DNA from: Littorina saxatilis
Taxonomy: Eukaryota > Mollusca > Gastropoda > Littorinimorpha > Littorinidae
NCBI RefSeq assembly: GCF_037325665.1
Contig: NC_090250.1
Location: 21,565,392 to 21,629,391 of the forward strand
Reading direction: 5' to 3'
DNA length: 64,000 bases
This document shows positions 1 through 10,799 of this stretch, piece after piece (the stretch's first letter is position 1; each line of letters starts with the position of its first letter). A program made the translations under genes and the position numbers. The notes under the pieces were generated by a model. That model was not told the origin of the DNA and did no database searches. It was given only the letters and a program-made list of their open reading frames with translations.

Positions 1-324
1 GGCATAATGTTCGTCAACTCTTTCCAAGCGGAAACGGATTAGGTAACAACTTGGCATAGTGTTTGTCCCGACTACCGCCGCCCCCTCCTACCGCCGCTTG
101 CTCCTTTAGCCAAAGGTCCGATGCAATATGCTCAAGACATATACCCAGACTTGACCAGCCGATTGATTGAAGCGGGTAAGCCTTTTTCAACCTCCTGTCT
201 TAGATAAAGACTGGGCCAAAATGATGTGTTGGCGCTACAAAGTCGCAACTAAGTAAACCCCTCAATCATCAGGTCACCAGCCCAAACCGGTACAGGTCGC
301 AGCGCACGGCAAACACGCTGGGTC
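1..324. other. Unassigned sequence
   Basis: I recognise no gene or repeat here. Frame 1 is open from about 43 to 219 and includes a short peptide near 121-180 (MQYAQDIYPDLTSRLIEAGK) followed by GGTAAG, which resembles a splice donor. It could be the 3' part of an exon of a gene lying mostly to the left, but nothing else supports that. Confidence 0.3.
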
Positions 325-684
325 TTAAGAAGACCACAGAGAAATAAGGATGTGGAAAAGAAGACTTTTCGGAAGTGAAATAAAGGTGACGGATCCAGTC
401 AGGTAGAAATAAGACAAGAAAGGAATCAGAAAACTGCAGGGAATAGTAGGGAGAGTTTTTTGGAGGGAAATATAGGTGAAAGGACTGGTAAGGCAGAAAT
501 AAGACAAAAGAAGAGAAGTAAAGGGGTGGGGTAGCTTAGTGGAAACACTCCCGCCGCGTGAAGGCGACCCCATGGGAGCACGGGGAAAGGGGGGGCGGGA
601 TGGGATAGAGCCACTTGTTAATTGTTTCTTGTTCACAAAAGCACTAATCAAAAAATTGCTCCAGGGGCTTGCAACGTAGTACAA
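325..684 (-). repeat. Family A SINE-like repeat, first segment
   Basis: The sequence matches parts of the copies at 2931, 3868, 13598, 20369 and 39213 (the GGGATAGAGCCACTTGT, CTTGTTCACAAAAGCACTAA and GGGGCTTGCAACGTAGTACAA blocks). In better copies the left end reads CTTTCTTTATTTGGTGTTTAACG, an A-rich tail on the minus strand, so the element is written on the minus strand. This copy is split: its alignment stops at about 684 and resumes at 1161 after two inserted elements. Confidence 0.7.
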
Positions 685-1051
685 TTTATCCTACATACGT
701 GAGAGAGACACCCGTGAGATAATAATCGTTCAAATCACACGTGTGTATATCATGTAAATGAGGTCATGTCAAGCAAGTCTGGCAGGGACCTGTTTTTCCA
801 CTGCTTATGATGCCAAAGTCACCGAGATAAACGTCATTATAGAAACAAAACTTGCGCTCGCTAATTACCCTCGATGAATCTTTAGAACTAACACGTCATG
901 CCACACTTTCAGAGTGACGTTTCTTTGCTTTGACGTAATAGATTGCACGAGGCTTTAGAAGAGATCGAGGTTCCAAAACAAGCGTCTTCAATTTAGCTGC
1001 CTCGTCTGCAAGAGATTTTCAGTAAAATACACGTAAGTACAGTATGTAGGA
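685..1051. mobile_element. MITE inserted in the family A repeat
   Basis: The ends form a short inverted repeat, TATCCTACATAC at about 687 and GTATGTAGGATA at about 1040-1051. The element interrupts the GTAGTACAA-to-ACCTTACTGGG junction of family A. It is about 365 bp with no coding capacity. No superfamily can be assigned from the ends alone. Confidence 0.55.
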
Positions 1052-1057
1052 TAAACA

Positions 1058-1162
1058 GAATACTACATGGCTTGCTGTGTCGTACCAGATTTACACTCGT
1101 TGCTTTTTCAAATAGTGAACAGCGTTAATATGGTACGACACAGCAAGCCATTTAGTATTCTA
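1058..1162. repeat. Short hairpin element
   Basis: Two arms of about 31 bp (1058-1089 and 1130-1162) are inverted copies, with core ATGGCTTGCTGTGTCGTACC and GGTACGACACAGCAAGCCAT. About 40 bp of loop separates them. It lies between the MITE at 685 and the resumed family A repeat, so it is probably a second tiny foldback insertion. Confidence 0.6.
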
Positions 1163-1503
1163 TATATATTACCTTACTGGGAGAATGCAAGTTTCCAGTA
1201 CAAAGGACTTAACATTTCTTACATACTGCTTGACTAAAATCTTTACAAACATTGACTATATTCTATACAAGAAACACTTAACAAGGGTAAAAGGAGAAAC
1301 AGAATCCGTTAGTCGCCTCTTACGACATGCTGAGGAGCATCGGGTAAATTCTTCCCCCTAACCCGCAGGGGTTTTTACAAACATTGACTATATTCTATAC
1401 AAGAAACACTTAACAATGGTAAAAGGATAAACAGAATCCGTTAGTCGCCTCTTACGACATGCTGGGGAGCATCGGGTAAATTCTTCCCCCTAACCCGCGG
1501 GGG
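1161..1503 (-). repeat. Family A SINE-like repeat, resumed and partly duplicated
   Basis: The family A alignment resumes with ACCTTACTGGGAGAATGC and runs to the end block AACCCGC-GGGG at about 1372. A second copy of the last 130 bp (from TTTTTACAAACATTGACTA) follows directly to 1503. The doubling is either a local tandem duplication or two adjacent truncated copies. Confidence 0.7.
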
Positions 1504-2095
1504 GTGCTTTTCTTATCTCGTAACTCCACACTAAATACCCCACTTCCCCTCTGAAGTATTGATGTACAACCCATGGCACTAACATGCATGTAGTCGTTTA
1601 TAACTGAGGTTGAAAAATTCGCTTCATGACGAGACAAGTATAAATGCCATTCACCCAAACTGAAAACTTCGCTGCCGTCTGCTCGCGTTGTACGGATTAG
1701 CTGTTCTCTTCTCCTCCCCTTGTGGCATCCTAGTTCTTCAGTTGTTTCTAGTTTTCCGTTGATGTTGTGTTTTGGTCTTCTTCATAAGTAGTCTTGTTCA
1801 AATTTTTAAAAAATCAAACTTCTTTTTGTTGTATACGAATGAACTAATAAAAAGATGTTTAACAGCTGTGTTGTCAAATCGAGTTTTTGTCCCAAGTCAG
1901 TGTTCTTTCTTTATTTGGTGTTTAACGTCGTTTTCAACCGTTCAAGGTTATATCGCGACGGCCAAGTCAGTGTGGCGCCTGCGCAAAACTAATGCGCATA
2001 AGAAACGGCGTCTGCTATCAAAACCTGAGATCAACGCATCGACGCAAAAAATTTAATTGTCATTTTGTAAGTTTGGTACAACAAATCAAGGTCAG
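1504..2095. other. No gene seen; family A fragment
   Basis: Nothing coding is recognisable. Positions 1913-1970 carry a short family A fragment (TTTATTTGGTGTTTAACGTC to TTATATCGCGACGG). Confidence 0.5.
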
Positions 2096-2253
2096 AACAG
2101 CTATATAATCGCTATTGTAATTTCAGCGAAGCAATAGGGTCCCATATTTAGACTCGAACAAGTATAATGCGACTCGTGTTCGACTCGTCGGCATTATACT
2201 TGTCTCGTCTAACTATCGGACCCTATTGCTACGCTGAAAACACAATAGCTGTT
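2096..2253. repeat. Foldback hairpin of about 160 bp
   Basis: Arms 2096-2170 and 2191-2253 are inverted copies with a 20-bp loop. Matching blocks are AACAGCTAT / ATAGCTGTT at the outside, GCAATAGGGTCC / GGACCCTATTGC in the middle and CAAGTATAATGC / GCATTATACTTG at the loop. There is no coding capacity. It is MITE-like, and the transcript would form one long stem. Confidence 0.75.
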
Positions 2254-2918
2254 AATGATATGAAAAATGGCCATAAAGTCCTGTACAATGACTTGACGGT
2301 AACCAGAGGATTAACCATCCGACACTATCTGCGGGGAACGGTAACGGCACCAGTTCGACAACCCCAACGGTTTCATTATTTCATTCAGTCTTTTCCACGC
2401 AGCTTGGTTTTCATTGACAACCTACCCTGGCCACCCGACCTGAATGAAGAAGATACCCTGGGTAGACGGTGAATGTCCCTGTATCTAGGCAGTCAGCCTT
2501 CTACCACCCGAATTGCGTCTCGAATAGCATTCAAGAAGGGCATCCCCCTCGAACAGCAGTTGGTTGTTGGTTTTTACTGTCCTTTAAACCTATTTGGCAT
2601 TTCTGGACCGATGCAAGTTTGTTCTTTTGACAGTTTTGAAACTATTAACATTTTCGTCTGTCACACTCACAGTAAAAGTGTGGAAGGTTCTAAAAAAAAC
2701 TCATTTTCACAATTGTTTCTTTTTTGGTTTTTTTGTGGTTTTTTTTGCTTTACGCCCAGCCGACCACGAAGGGCCATATCAGGGCGGAATTGTTTCTTGA
2801 AACCTTGTTTAACTTGACTAAATGTAAAAAAGAAACAGAAGTAGCAGCACCCCCCAAAACACACACACACACAATGACTTAGTGCAGAGTCTTCTTCAGA
2901 CTGAAAACAGAGCAGTTG
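2254..2918. other. No gene seen; fragments of families B and F
   Basis: A family B fragment lies at about 2747-2795 (TTTACGCCCAGCCGACCACG to ATCAGGGCGG). The terminal motif of family F (AACTTGACTAAATGTAAAAA) lies at about 2809-2830. Small open frames here show no recognisable domain. Confidence 0.5.
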
Positions 2919-2930
2919 GTTGGTTATTAT

Positions 2931-3310
2931 TCTTTCTTTCTTTCTTTCTTTATTTATTTGGTGTTTAACGTTGTTTTCAACCGTTCAAGGTTATATCGTG
3001 ACGGGGAAAGAGGGGAGATGGGATAGAGCCACTTGTTAATTGTTTCTTGTTCACAAAAGCACTAATCACAAAAATTGCTCCAGGGGCTTGCAACGTAGTA
3101 CAATATATGACCTTACTGGGAGAATGCAAGTTTCCAGTACGAAGGACTTAACATTTCTTACATACTGCTTGACTAAAATCTTTACAAACATTGACTATAT
3201 TCTATACAAGAAACACTTAACAAGGGTACAAGGAGAAACAGAATCCGTTAGTCGCCTCTTACGACATGCTGGGGAGCATCGGGTAAATTCTTCCCCCTAA
3301 CCCGCGGGGG
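2931..3310 (-). mobile_element. Family A SINE copy with target-site duplication
   Basis: The copy is bounded by the direct repeat GTTGGTTATTAT at 2919-2930 and 3311-3322, as expected of target-primed insertion. The left end (CTTTCTTTCTTTCTTTATTT) is the minus-strand A-rich tail. The right end (TAACCCGCGGGGG) is the presumed 5' head. The length is about 380 bp. There is no protein. Confidence 0.8.
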
Positions 3311-3322
3311 GTTGGTTATTAT

Positions 3323-3515
3323 CGTCTCTTCAGCATAGTAATGCTATTCGAGACGGATGCAAGTATGTTTCTTTTTTCAGTTCACATGGTAACTTCCATG
3401 CATACAACTAATTACAATCAGGTCTATCACTGTGAAAAAAAAAATTATAAACAAAAATCAACTTCATCGCTTTCACATTTTGTACTTCAAATCTTGTTAA
3501 AAATCTTGAACAGAG
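3323..3515. repeat. Dispersed repeat, copy 1
   Basis: About 190 bp matches 5262-5450. Shared blocks include AATGCTATTCGAGACGGA, AGTTCACATGGTAACTTCCA, CAATCAGGTCTATCAC and TTTGTACTTCAAATCTTGTT. The frames are not conserved, so this is probably an old duplicated or mobile segment. Confidence 0.6.
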
Positions 3516-3867
3516 CAGAACAGAATACAGGTTGAACAAACTGAACATTGCACCGTCTGTTACTGCTGTAGCACTTTCTCAAGGCGGGCCTGTCGTTTTA
3601 AGCAGTTGTGGTTAGCAAACAGTGTCAATTACCTCCGTCTAACGGAAGTCTCGGCTATCCCCTTTCTTCTCAACGACACCTCGCCATCCCCTACGTCGCA
3701 CTTGGTCAACCACCCGTAACTAAAACGAATAAATAAGAAGCTAAGAAAAGGCGATACGGGTGGATGAATGAGAAACTCGGGTGAGTTGCTTACCTCGATG
3801 GACGGGTGAAGGTAAAAGTTTGGGAGAAGAGTGGCGGAGATGAAAAGTTTCGTTTCATTGCTTTAAC
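3516..3867. other. Nothing recognised
   Basis: I see no gene, repeat or structured element in this stretch. Confidence 0.4.
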
Positions 3868-4262
3868 TTTCTTTATTTGGTGTTTAACGTTGTTTTCAAC
3901 CACGAAGGTTATATCGTGACGGGGAAAGGGGGGGGGGGGCAGATGGGATAGAGCCACTTGTCAATTGTTTCTTGTTCACAAAAGCACTAATCAAAACTTT
4001 GCTCCAGGGGCTTGCAACGTAGTACAACATATGACCTTACTGGGAGAATGCAAGTTTCCAGTACAAAGGACTTAACATTTCTTACATACTGCTTGACTAA
4101 AATCTTTACAAACATTGACTATATTCTATACAAGAAACACTTAACAAGGGTAAAAGGAGAAACAGAACCGTTAGTCGCCTCTTACGACATGCTGGGTAGC
4201 ATCGGATAAATTCTTTCTTGTCCCAACCAATATGGGACTCCCCCTAACCCGCGGGGGAGGGG
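3868..4262 (-). repeat. Family A SINE copy
   Basis: A near-full copy runs from CTTTATTTGGTGTTTAACGT to the CCCCCTAACCCGCGGGGG end. It contains the extra GTCCCAACCAATATGGGACT block that is also present at about 20979. Runs of G flank it. Confidence 0.75.
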
Positions 4263-4376
4263 GGGGGGGGCTCTCACCATTGTTCTTCTGCTTTCGTCAT
4301 AAATACGTTTACCAACAACTTATATGATTGCGAGTTGGTAGATCACGTGTAACTTACTTAACACGTTGCCTTAATT

Positions 4377-4493
4377 AGTTAGTTAGTTAGTTGTTGCTTT
4401 TTGGGTCCAGCGGACCATATCGGCCAAATCAGGACCCCACAAGTTTAACATTACACATATTTAAATTAAACCAATTTTACTGAACAAAATTAG
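4377..4493. repeat. GGTCCAGCGGACCAT repeat, copy 1
   Basis: About 110 bp running from TTGTTGCTTTTTGGGTCCAG to CCAATTTTACTGAACAAAA is repeated almost exactly at 4955-5057. A third copy at 15190-17220 is split by a foldback element, so this copy shows the empty site. Confidence 0.7.
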
Positions 4494-4888
4494 AAACGTC
4501 ACCCGAATGCGTTTGTTTGTTTATTGTCGTTTCTTGTCTCTTAAACCCCGAGGATCATGCGAGACCGGATTCAGCGTTGATCTTATTGGTTTTATCAGTG
4601 TTTTATTCAGCAATGTATGGATATAATATATAATAAGCGTGTTTAGCATCAACAACAGACTATAAGCTTATAGTGGTAATCCTAAAAGGAGAAACAAACA
4701 CACAGGTGACAATATCGTGCGGCGAGACTTAACAGTTTGCTCATCAAACCAAAAATTATGCATTTATATCAACTATATTTGACAAAACTAAATAACACAT
4801 GACACTTTTTCCAGTGTTGACAAAAATGTTAGAAATTCCTGCGCTCAAAGGCGAGAGATGGGGGGGTTCGGGCGGTCAGAGAGACAAT

Positions 4889-4896
<8 letters not shown>

Positions 4897-4957
<61 letters not shown>

Positions 4958-5054
4958 GGTTGTTGCTTTTTGGGTCCAGCGGACCATATAGGCCAAATCA
5001 GGACCCCACAAGTTTAACATTACACATATTTAAATTAAACCAATTTTACTGAAC

Positions 5055-5122
<68 letters not shown>
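4897..5122. repeat. (GA)n microsatellite interrupted by a repeat
   Basis: (GA)n runs occupy 4897-4954 and 5057-5122. The GGTCCAGCGGACCAT repeat (4955-5057) sits between them with GA on both sides, so it appears to have inserted into the microsatellite. Confidence 0.8.
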
Positions 5123-5126
<4 letters not shown>

Positions 5127-5261
5127 GAGTACATAAATAAACAATTCTGTTTTGTTCTCAGCCTCCTCTCTTAACACTATTCACATTTTAGGCGTATCAC
5201 AGTAACTGGTAGTTGGCACTTTATATCTGGTTAAAAATCCTGATCGGTGGTTGATGTTTAT

Positions 5262-5450
5262 TATAGTTTGTTTCTTCAGCATTTTAATGCTATTCGAGAC
5301 GGAGGCAAGTGTGTTTCCTTTTCAGTTCACATGGTAACTTCCATTCTAAAAACCATTTACAATCAGGTCTATCACCGTTTAAAAGAAGGTTCTGAAACTT
5401 CATCCCTTTCACATTTTGTACTTCAAATCTTGTTAAAAATCCTGCTTGGT
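5262..5450. repeat. Dispersed repeat, copy 2
   Basis: This is the second copy of the segment at 3323-3515, in the same orientation. The stretch 5451-5850 after it shows nothing recognisable. Confidence 0.6.
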
Positions 5451-5854
5451 GGAACGTCTCGGAATAAAGAAAATCTAAGAGTATATTAGAGCATCTGTTC
5501 TGCAATGCTTGCCCGCGTACACGAGTACTTGTGCGTGTAATTTAGTTCATGGGGTTTCTTTGTCGACTGCAAGATGGAAGGTTAAGGTGTCCTTCGGCAT
5601 GTAAGTCTGAGCAAGACAGTAGACTTCTTACACGCAGTATTGCCTTTAGCACTGACCGCATTTCATCAGTCTTCCGGCATTCAGGATTGGCTGACTCGAC
5701 CCATATGACCTTCACGCCCTCTGCCAGTAACAGAAGTACTTTTCATTCATGGGACAGAGCTGGGGGATTGGTGTCGGGGGAAGGGGGTGGCGGGTGGGAG
5801 GATCCTACTCTCAACTCCACAAAAGTCGACGCAAAAAATTCGGCTGCGCGCACA

Positions 5855-6186
5855 TTAATTCCGGTCGTTCACAATGTCAGGAGACAGGAAACACGAGACT
5901 AGAGATGACGGAAGAAATAAAATCCCTACAGAAATCTCAGAAAAAAATAAGAAAGCGCCTAGCCCAAATGGAGGAAGCGGTCTGGCTTGGCAACACACCG
6001 TTTGAGAGTATTAATTCCGGTCGTTCACAATGTCAGGAGACAAGAAACAGGAGACTGTTTTGGAGCTTCTGGAAGAGATGAAGGAAGAAATAAAATCCCT
6101 ACAGAAATTTCAGAAAGAAACAAGGAAGCGCCTAACTCCAATAGAGGAAGCGGTTTGGCTTGGCAACACACCGTCTGATAGCGATG
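5855..6186 (+). pseudogene. Tandemly duplicated coiled-coil coding segment
   Basis: Two direct copies (5855-6008 and 6010-6186) each start TTAATTCCGGTCGTTCACAA and encode MSGDKKQETVLELLEEMKEE-like text. That text is a charged, heptad-like helix (EEIKSLQKFQKETRKRL) followed by EEAVWLGNTP. The second copy is longer by about 24 bp and reads open. It could be the N-terminal part of a LINE ORF1-type or other element protein, because LINE sequence follows directly at 6187. I do not recognise the protein. Confidence 0.4.
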
Positions 6187-7085
6187 GAATGAAAGGCACC
6201 ACGTTCTCTTATCTAGAATTAAGCACTTCCTCAATTTGGAAGCCAGGAAGTTATTCTTTAATGCTCATATTCAGTCTGTTATTGATTACGCATCAACCTT
6301 ATGGGAATCGGCAAGTGATAATTCATTAAAACCAATAATTAGATTACACAAACGAGCGCTCAAAGTAGTTTTATTAAAGAAAACAACCCTGTCTGAGTTA
6401 GACGACAAAAACTTAGGCATTCTCCCTCTGAAGGAAAGACTAGGCTATAAAAAAAAAGTACCCTTGTGAGAAAAATCATCTCTGGATGTGTACCTGTAAC
6501 TTTTCGTGCCAAATTTACCATGAGAAATGCACGCGAATTTATGAGATTGAACACTCCTCTTCCTCGGATTGACCTGTCTAAGTCCAGTTTAGCTTATTCA
6601 GGTAGCAGTCTCTGGAACTCTCTTCAGACCTTCCTGCGGCAAACAACCAGCACAAATACTTTTAAGAGCAGATATGTGTCTTATTTAATGTCAAAATAAA
6701 TGTTATCTGTATTCATTTTTGTCTGCAACATGCCCTTCCCACATTTTTGGTGTAATGTACACAGACCCTTCTCGGACTCTTCTCGGATGAAGGGACTAAG
6801 AAACAAACAACCATTCAGATTTGTGATGATTTATTCAATGGATTGCTTGTTTGATTTATGATAAGAGCAACGTTGTTGTGTCAGTGCCATCTGCTGTATA
6901 CTACTAAATTCACACCAATGAACTAGCAATTTCCCTCCATGCCATGCATTTTGTGTACATATAATGTGTCTTACTTCATTTTTTTTAAGTTAGTCCCTCT
7001 TTAGGGCGAGGGCTGGATGTAAAAAAGCAGATCACTGCTTAATCTATTACCCTCGTTAAATAAAGAATTCTCTGATTTATGTGTC
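6187..7085 (+). mobile_element. LINE 3' end (C-terminus of ORF2 plus 3' UTR)
   Basis: The frame at 6236-6469 (RKLFFNAHIQSVIDYASTLW, then LHKRALKVVL) and the next frame at 6466-6699 (NAREFMRLNTPLPRIDLSKS, then SSLWNSL) read like the C-terminal region of CR1/L2-type ORF2 after the reverse transcriptase. A frame change separates them near 6460. The 3' UTR includes TTAGGGCGAGGGCTGGATGT and ends at about 7080. The reverse transcriptase is missing, so this is a 5'-truncated dead copy. Confidence 0.65.
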
Positions 7086-7154
7086 CGCTTTGTAAAGAAA
7101 ATCAAGAAGATGAAATCCTTTTTGTGTTGTGTTGCCCATATTTGAACAAGTTAA

Positions 7155-8109
7155 AGGCACAGTAAGCCTCCCGTAAACCATCACAGATACTGTCAGGCTT
7201 TTACACACAGTACAAACACCCTTCCATTTGAACGCTCACCAAACGGGAACATCATTGGTGCCCTCCGTAATGAGCGAGCAATTTTCACAGAATTTATTTT
7301 TGCGTGGTTTATCTTACCCCTGAGCCATCGTGAACCCGTGTGATCAAGTTTCTCTTTTTCACAATGTAGTCGTCAGTTAGTAATTTGAACGCGACTCAGT
7401 ACCTCTGACTATGCACGAAACAAACGGCTGTGGTTCACAAGAACTCTAGCGATGGCTTTTGACTGTTCAGAGGAACTGGCGATAGGTATAAACCGTCGTT
7501 TGCTACGAGAACCACGACCTTGCGTGACCCTGCTTCCGGGCTTTTCTTTTTTCAAAACTTCGAATTGTACTGATCTTGTCTTGATGAAAAAAGAATTCTT
7601 TTATGATTTAAGAATGTTTGTGTAACAAGCTGTCAATGTATTATTTAGATTTTAAAAGTTAGGTCTAGCACCAAAACGCACCACGGTCCGATTGTCTCTG
7701 ACACAATCCGCAAAATTAAATCTTTGAAAATTGTGACCCTCCACCACGAAATGAGTCGCATGTCACCTCGCGCGGTTCTGCGCTAGGCTTAATATAAGTA
7801 CGGGGAGTGTCTGGTAACAGTGTGAGGGTCACCTTAGTCACAGGCTTATAACTCAGTTTTCGCTCTTTTCTAAAACGGTTTTCACCACTGGATAGAGCAT
7901 AAAAAAACTCTTTAGGAAAATGTATAAATATGAAAATCATGCAAAGGTGACATGCGACTCATTCCGTGGTGGAGGGTCACAATTGCTCGCTCTTTACGTA
8001 GGGCACCTAGGATGTTCCCGTTTGGTGAGCGTTCAAATGGGAGGGTGTTTGTACTGTGTGTAAAAGCCTGACAGTATCTGTGATGGTTTACGGGAGGCTT
8101 ACTGTGCCT
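7155..8109. mobile_element. TTAA-flanked foldback/MITE, 955 bp
   Basis: Inverted terminal arms of about 120 bp (7155-7272 and about 7984-8109) begin AGGCACAGTAAGCCTCCCGT and are flanked by TTAA on both sides. TTAA duplications are known for the piggyBac and Kolobok superfamilies. There is no transposase. A second element (7731-7982) sits inside. Elements at 40348 and 44427 share the TTAA-AGG end style. Confidence 0.75.
7731..7982. mobile_element. MITE nested in the TTAA element
   Basis: The inverted terminal repeats are 38 bp with one mismatch (starting TTGTGACCCTCCACCACG and ending in its complement). They lie wholly within the outer element. The core has no recognisable coding sequence. 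Confidence 0.75.
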
Positions 8110-8356
8110 TTAAGAGAACACGTTTATTCCCTTTAAATATTATACAAACCCAAGCCTTTTTCGACACAGTCTGCTCTTAGCCTCATCAAAAGAAACTTGT
8201 CAGAAATGTGTCCTTGTATTTGTACAAGGCATTTTGCTTAAGGGAATTTGTAATTTCTTAGTTAAGTGCCGTGTAATGATGTTTTAGCATTTATTATTGT
8301 ACGATTTTCATTGTTCTTTCTTTTGCACATGTTCAGTGCAATGATATGCAAAGGTA

Positions 8357-8583
8357 AGGCCCAAAAAAAATAGGTCTGTTTACGGTAACATAGGCCAAAA
8401 ACATAGGGTCGGTAGGTCGGGATTTTTTTTTTTTTTTTTCTCCAAAAAACCATATTTTTACGTTATTTTGCAAAAAAAACCAAGATTTTTTTTTTTCCCA
8501 AATGCCAAAAAAAAGTCTAGGGTCGCGCGAAAAAAATAGGGTCGGTCGGGTTACCGTAAACAGACCTATCTTTTTTTTGGCCT
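8357..8583. mobile_element. MITE with GGTCTGTTTACGGTAAC ends, copy 1
   Basis: The terminal inverted repeat AGGTCTGTTTACGGTAAC / GTTACCGTAAACAGACCT, with flanking A/T runs, encloses a core rich in AAAAAATAGGGTCGG motifs that are partly repeated. A second copy is at 11349-11572. It is non-coding. Confidence 0.8.
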
Positions 8584-9180
8584 AACTGTGTTCACACCCC
8601 GTCATATGGGGCAATGGCCCTATGAATAAACCATCTGCGTCTGCGTCTCCGAGAGCAGGCATGTCAACGTACAGGGCATAATCCGTGTACGTCATCTTGT
8701 ATCTTAGCTGAGTACGCGTATGCCCCCCCCCCCCCCCCCCCTCACCCCTTCGAAAAAATACCCCCAAAACAACATAAAACAGCAGGATGGAGAAGCTACC
8801 TCTGGTCTCAACTTTTATGGTTCACAGGCAACAACTGGGGATGCATCCAAGCGCTCGAGTATTTTACGGTAACCTCTTCTGCAAAATACGGAAAGTCAGC
8901 AGGGATCCAGGTATACGAATGGCTAACGGGATACGGAACGGTACAGACAGCATGTTATTGTAAAGTTTCCAGTTCACGGGAGTGCACTTTTATGTAAAGA
9001 ATATGTATATGAAGTTGTTCCCTTCGTGTACTGCATAGTTATAGACCCTTTTAACATCCTAAGGTCATCCTAAGGTTACTCATACTCATTTGGAATGCAA
9101 TGGATTCAAATCACTCCCAGTTTTCATTCTGCAAGTTTTAGAATTTGAATGAGAAAAAAAGTGTCCGTGTATATTCTGGG
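8584..9180. other. Nothing recognised; poly-C tract
   Basis: A poly-C run lies at about 8725-8742. I see no gene or repeat family in the rest. Confidence 0.4.
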
Positions 9181-9182
9181 TT

Positions 9183-10037
9183 TTAGCTGCCTTCCGAACA
9201 ACAGAACTGAAGCAAAAACCGTGAAAAGTGCTGCACAACGTGCTCTCCGCTTACCAGAGCGTTACGAACAAATGATTCAAAACGAATCAAATGATCCGTT
9301 GTACTTTTATGTTTTCGGAAACCGCACTGGACTATGTCCAAAGCGTTGATCCTTTCCAAGTGCCACAGCAACCTCTCATGCACCAGTCTCTCCATCGTCT
9401 TACAAAGACAGCTGGTTAAGGCTATCGGCCGATAATTATTTGGATCCGAATGATCCTTTCCCGGCTTTGGAATGGGAATAATTATGGCCTTTCGCCAGTC
9501 AGGAGGAAAAGTTCCAGTAGACCAGATATGATTAAAAGTAGTTAAAAGAACTGTCATGACGTTTTCAGGGAGATGACCCAAAAGTTGATAATGGATATCA
9601 TCCGGCCCTGAAGCGGAGTCATTGGATTTTAAAATGGCATCCTTTAACTCGTACATCGAGAAAGAGGAATTGTAATCTTCCAAATTGGCAGAATCAAAGG
9701 AAACGGGTGTAGCTTCAGATTTATCTTTAACTTTTTGAAACTCTTCAGAATAATTTTCCGAAGAAGAGTTATGATTCATTGTTGAAGCTAAGATATTCGC
9801 CACGTTTTTCTTGTCGGTTATTACTCGACCATGTTGTTTGAGGCATTGGACAACCTCTTTGCGATTTTTACCTTTAATCTTACGAATAATCTGCCATACC
9901 TTCTTGCTTGAAGTTTTGAAATTAAGTTTAGAACAAAAATTGCGCCAAGAGGCTTTTTTACTCTTTTTGTAAATGAAACGGCTTTGAGCTCGAAGTTTTT
10001 GGTGAGCGATCTTACTATTTTCGTTAATTGTGATCAC
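9183..10037 (-). mobile_element. LINE reverse-transcriptase fragment (I/Nimb/Jockey-like)
   Basis: A 284-codon open frame has a basic N-terminal half and then RT motifs: SASGPDDIHYQLLGHLPENV, a TFPPDWRKAIIIPIPKPGKD block, NNYRPIALTSCLCKTMERLV, and CGFRKHKSTTDHL. This is the start of the RT domain as in I, Nimb and Jockey-type LINEs. The catalytic FADD/YADD box and everything after it are absent, because the frame leaves the family at about 9250. A stop lies just upstream. It is an internally truncated dead copy. Confidence 0.8.
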
Positions 10038-10068
10038 ATTTTAAGAGTAAACATAACATATATGTATA

Positions 10069-10519
10069 TATTTTTAGATTCAGAATATGATGAAAAATAC
10101 GATGCAATCAATTTTAAATCTGTTTGCGAAAAATCGATTTTAATGACAACTTTAATGAGCAAACTCATTAATTAATTTTTAAGCCTCCCAGCTGAAATGC
10201 AATACCAAAGTCCGGGCTTTGTCGAAGATTACTTGACCAAAATGTCAACCAATTTGGTTGAAAAATGAGAGCGTGACAGTGCTGCCTCAACTTTCACGAA
10301 AAGCCGGATATGACGTCATCAAAGCTATTTATCAACAAAATGAAAAAAACGTCTGGAGATACCATACTCAGGATCTCTCATATCAAGTTTCATGAAGATC
10401 GGTCCAGTAGTTTTCTCTGAATCGCTCTACACACACACACACACACACACCACGACCCTCGTCTCGATTTCCCCCTCTACGTTAAAACATTTAATCAAAA
10501 CTTGACTAAATGTAAAAAG
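10069..10519 (+). repeat. Family F repeat, 3' part
   Basis: It matches the last 450 bp of the full copy at 17853-18694: the TTTTTAAGCCTCC block, CCGGATATGACGTCAT, GAAGATCGGTCCAGTAG, a (CA)n tract, ACCACGACCCTCGTCTCGAT and the terminal AACTTGACTAAATGTAAAAA. Confidence 0.8.
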
Positions 10520-10740
10520 GCAGAACTCAATCAGTTTTGGGGGAATCAAGATATAAGGTGTAGTAAAAAGAAGATAAGTTCAGTGACTTTCATATTAAGC
10601 GTTGTTGACTATGAATGTAGATGTAAATGCTTGTATAACTGTGTTTTAATTTTAAATGTGTCAAGCGCAAAGAGCATAATTGTAAAGTTATGATGTTGCG
10701 CTATATAAATGCTCATTTATTATTATTATTATTATTATTA
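10520..10740 (+). repeat. LINE/SINE 3' tail with (ATT)n
   Basis: GTCAAGCGC, then GCGCTATATAAATG, then (ATT)n is the usual 3' end of L2-like LINEs and of SINEs that copy that tail. Related ends are at about 16480-16665 and, on the minus strand, at 61604-61660. Confidence 0.6.
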
Positions 10741-10799
10741 ATTGGGAAAATGTGTGTCCGAACTTTTACAAAAGATAAATTGTTGTACTTGGGTATTTG

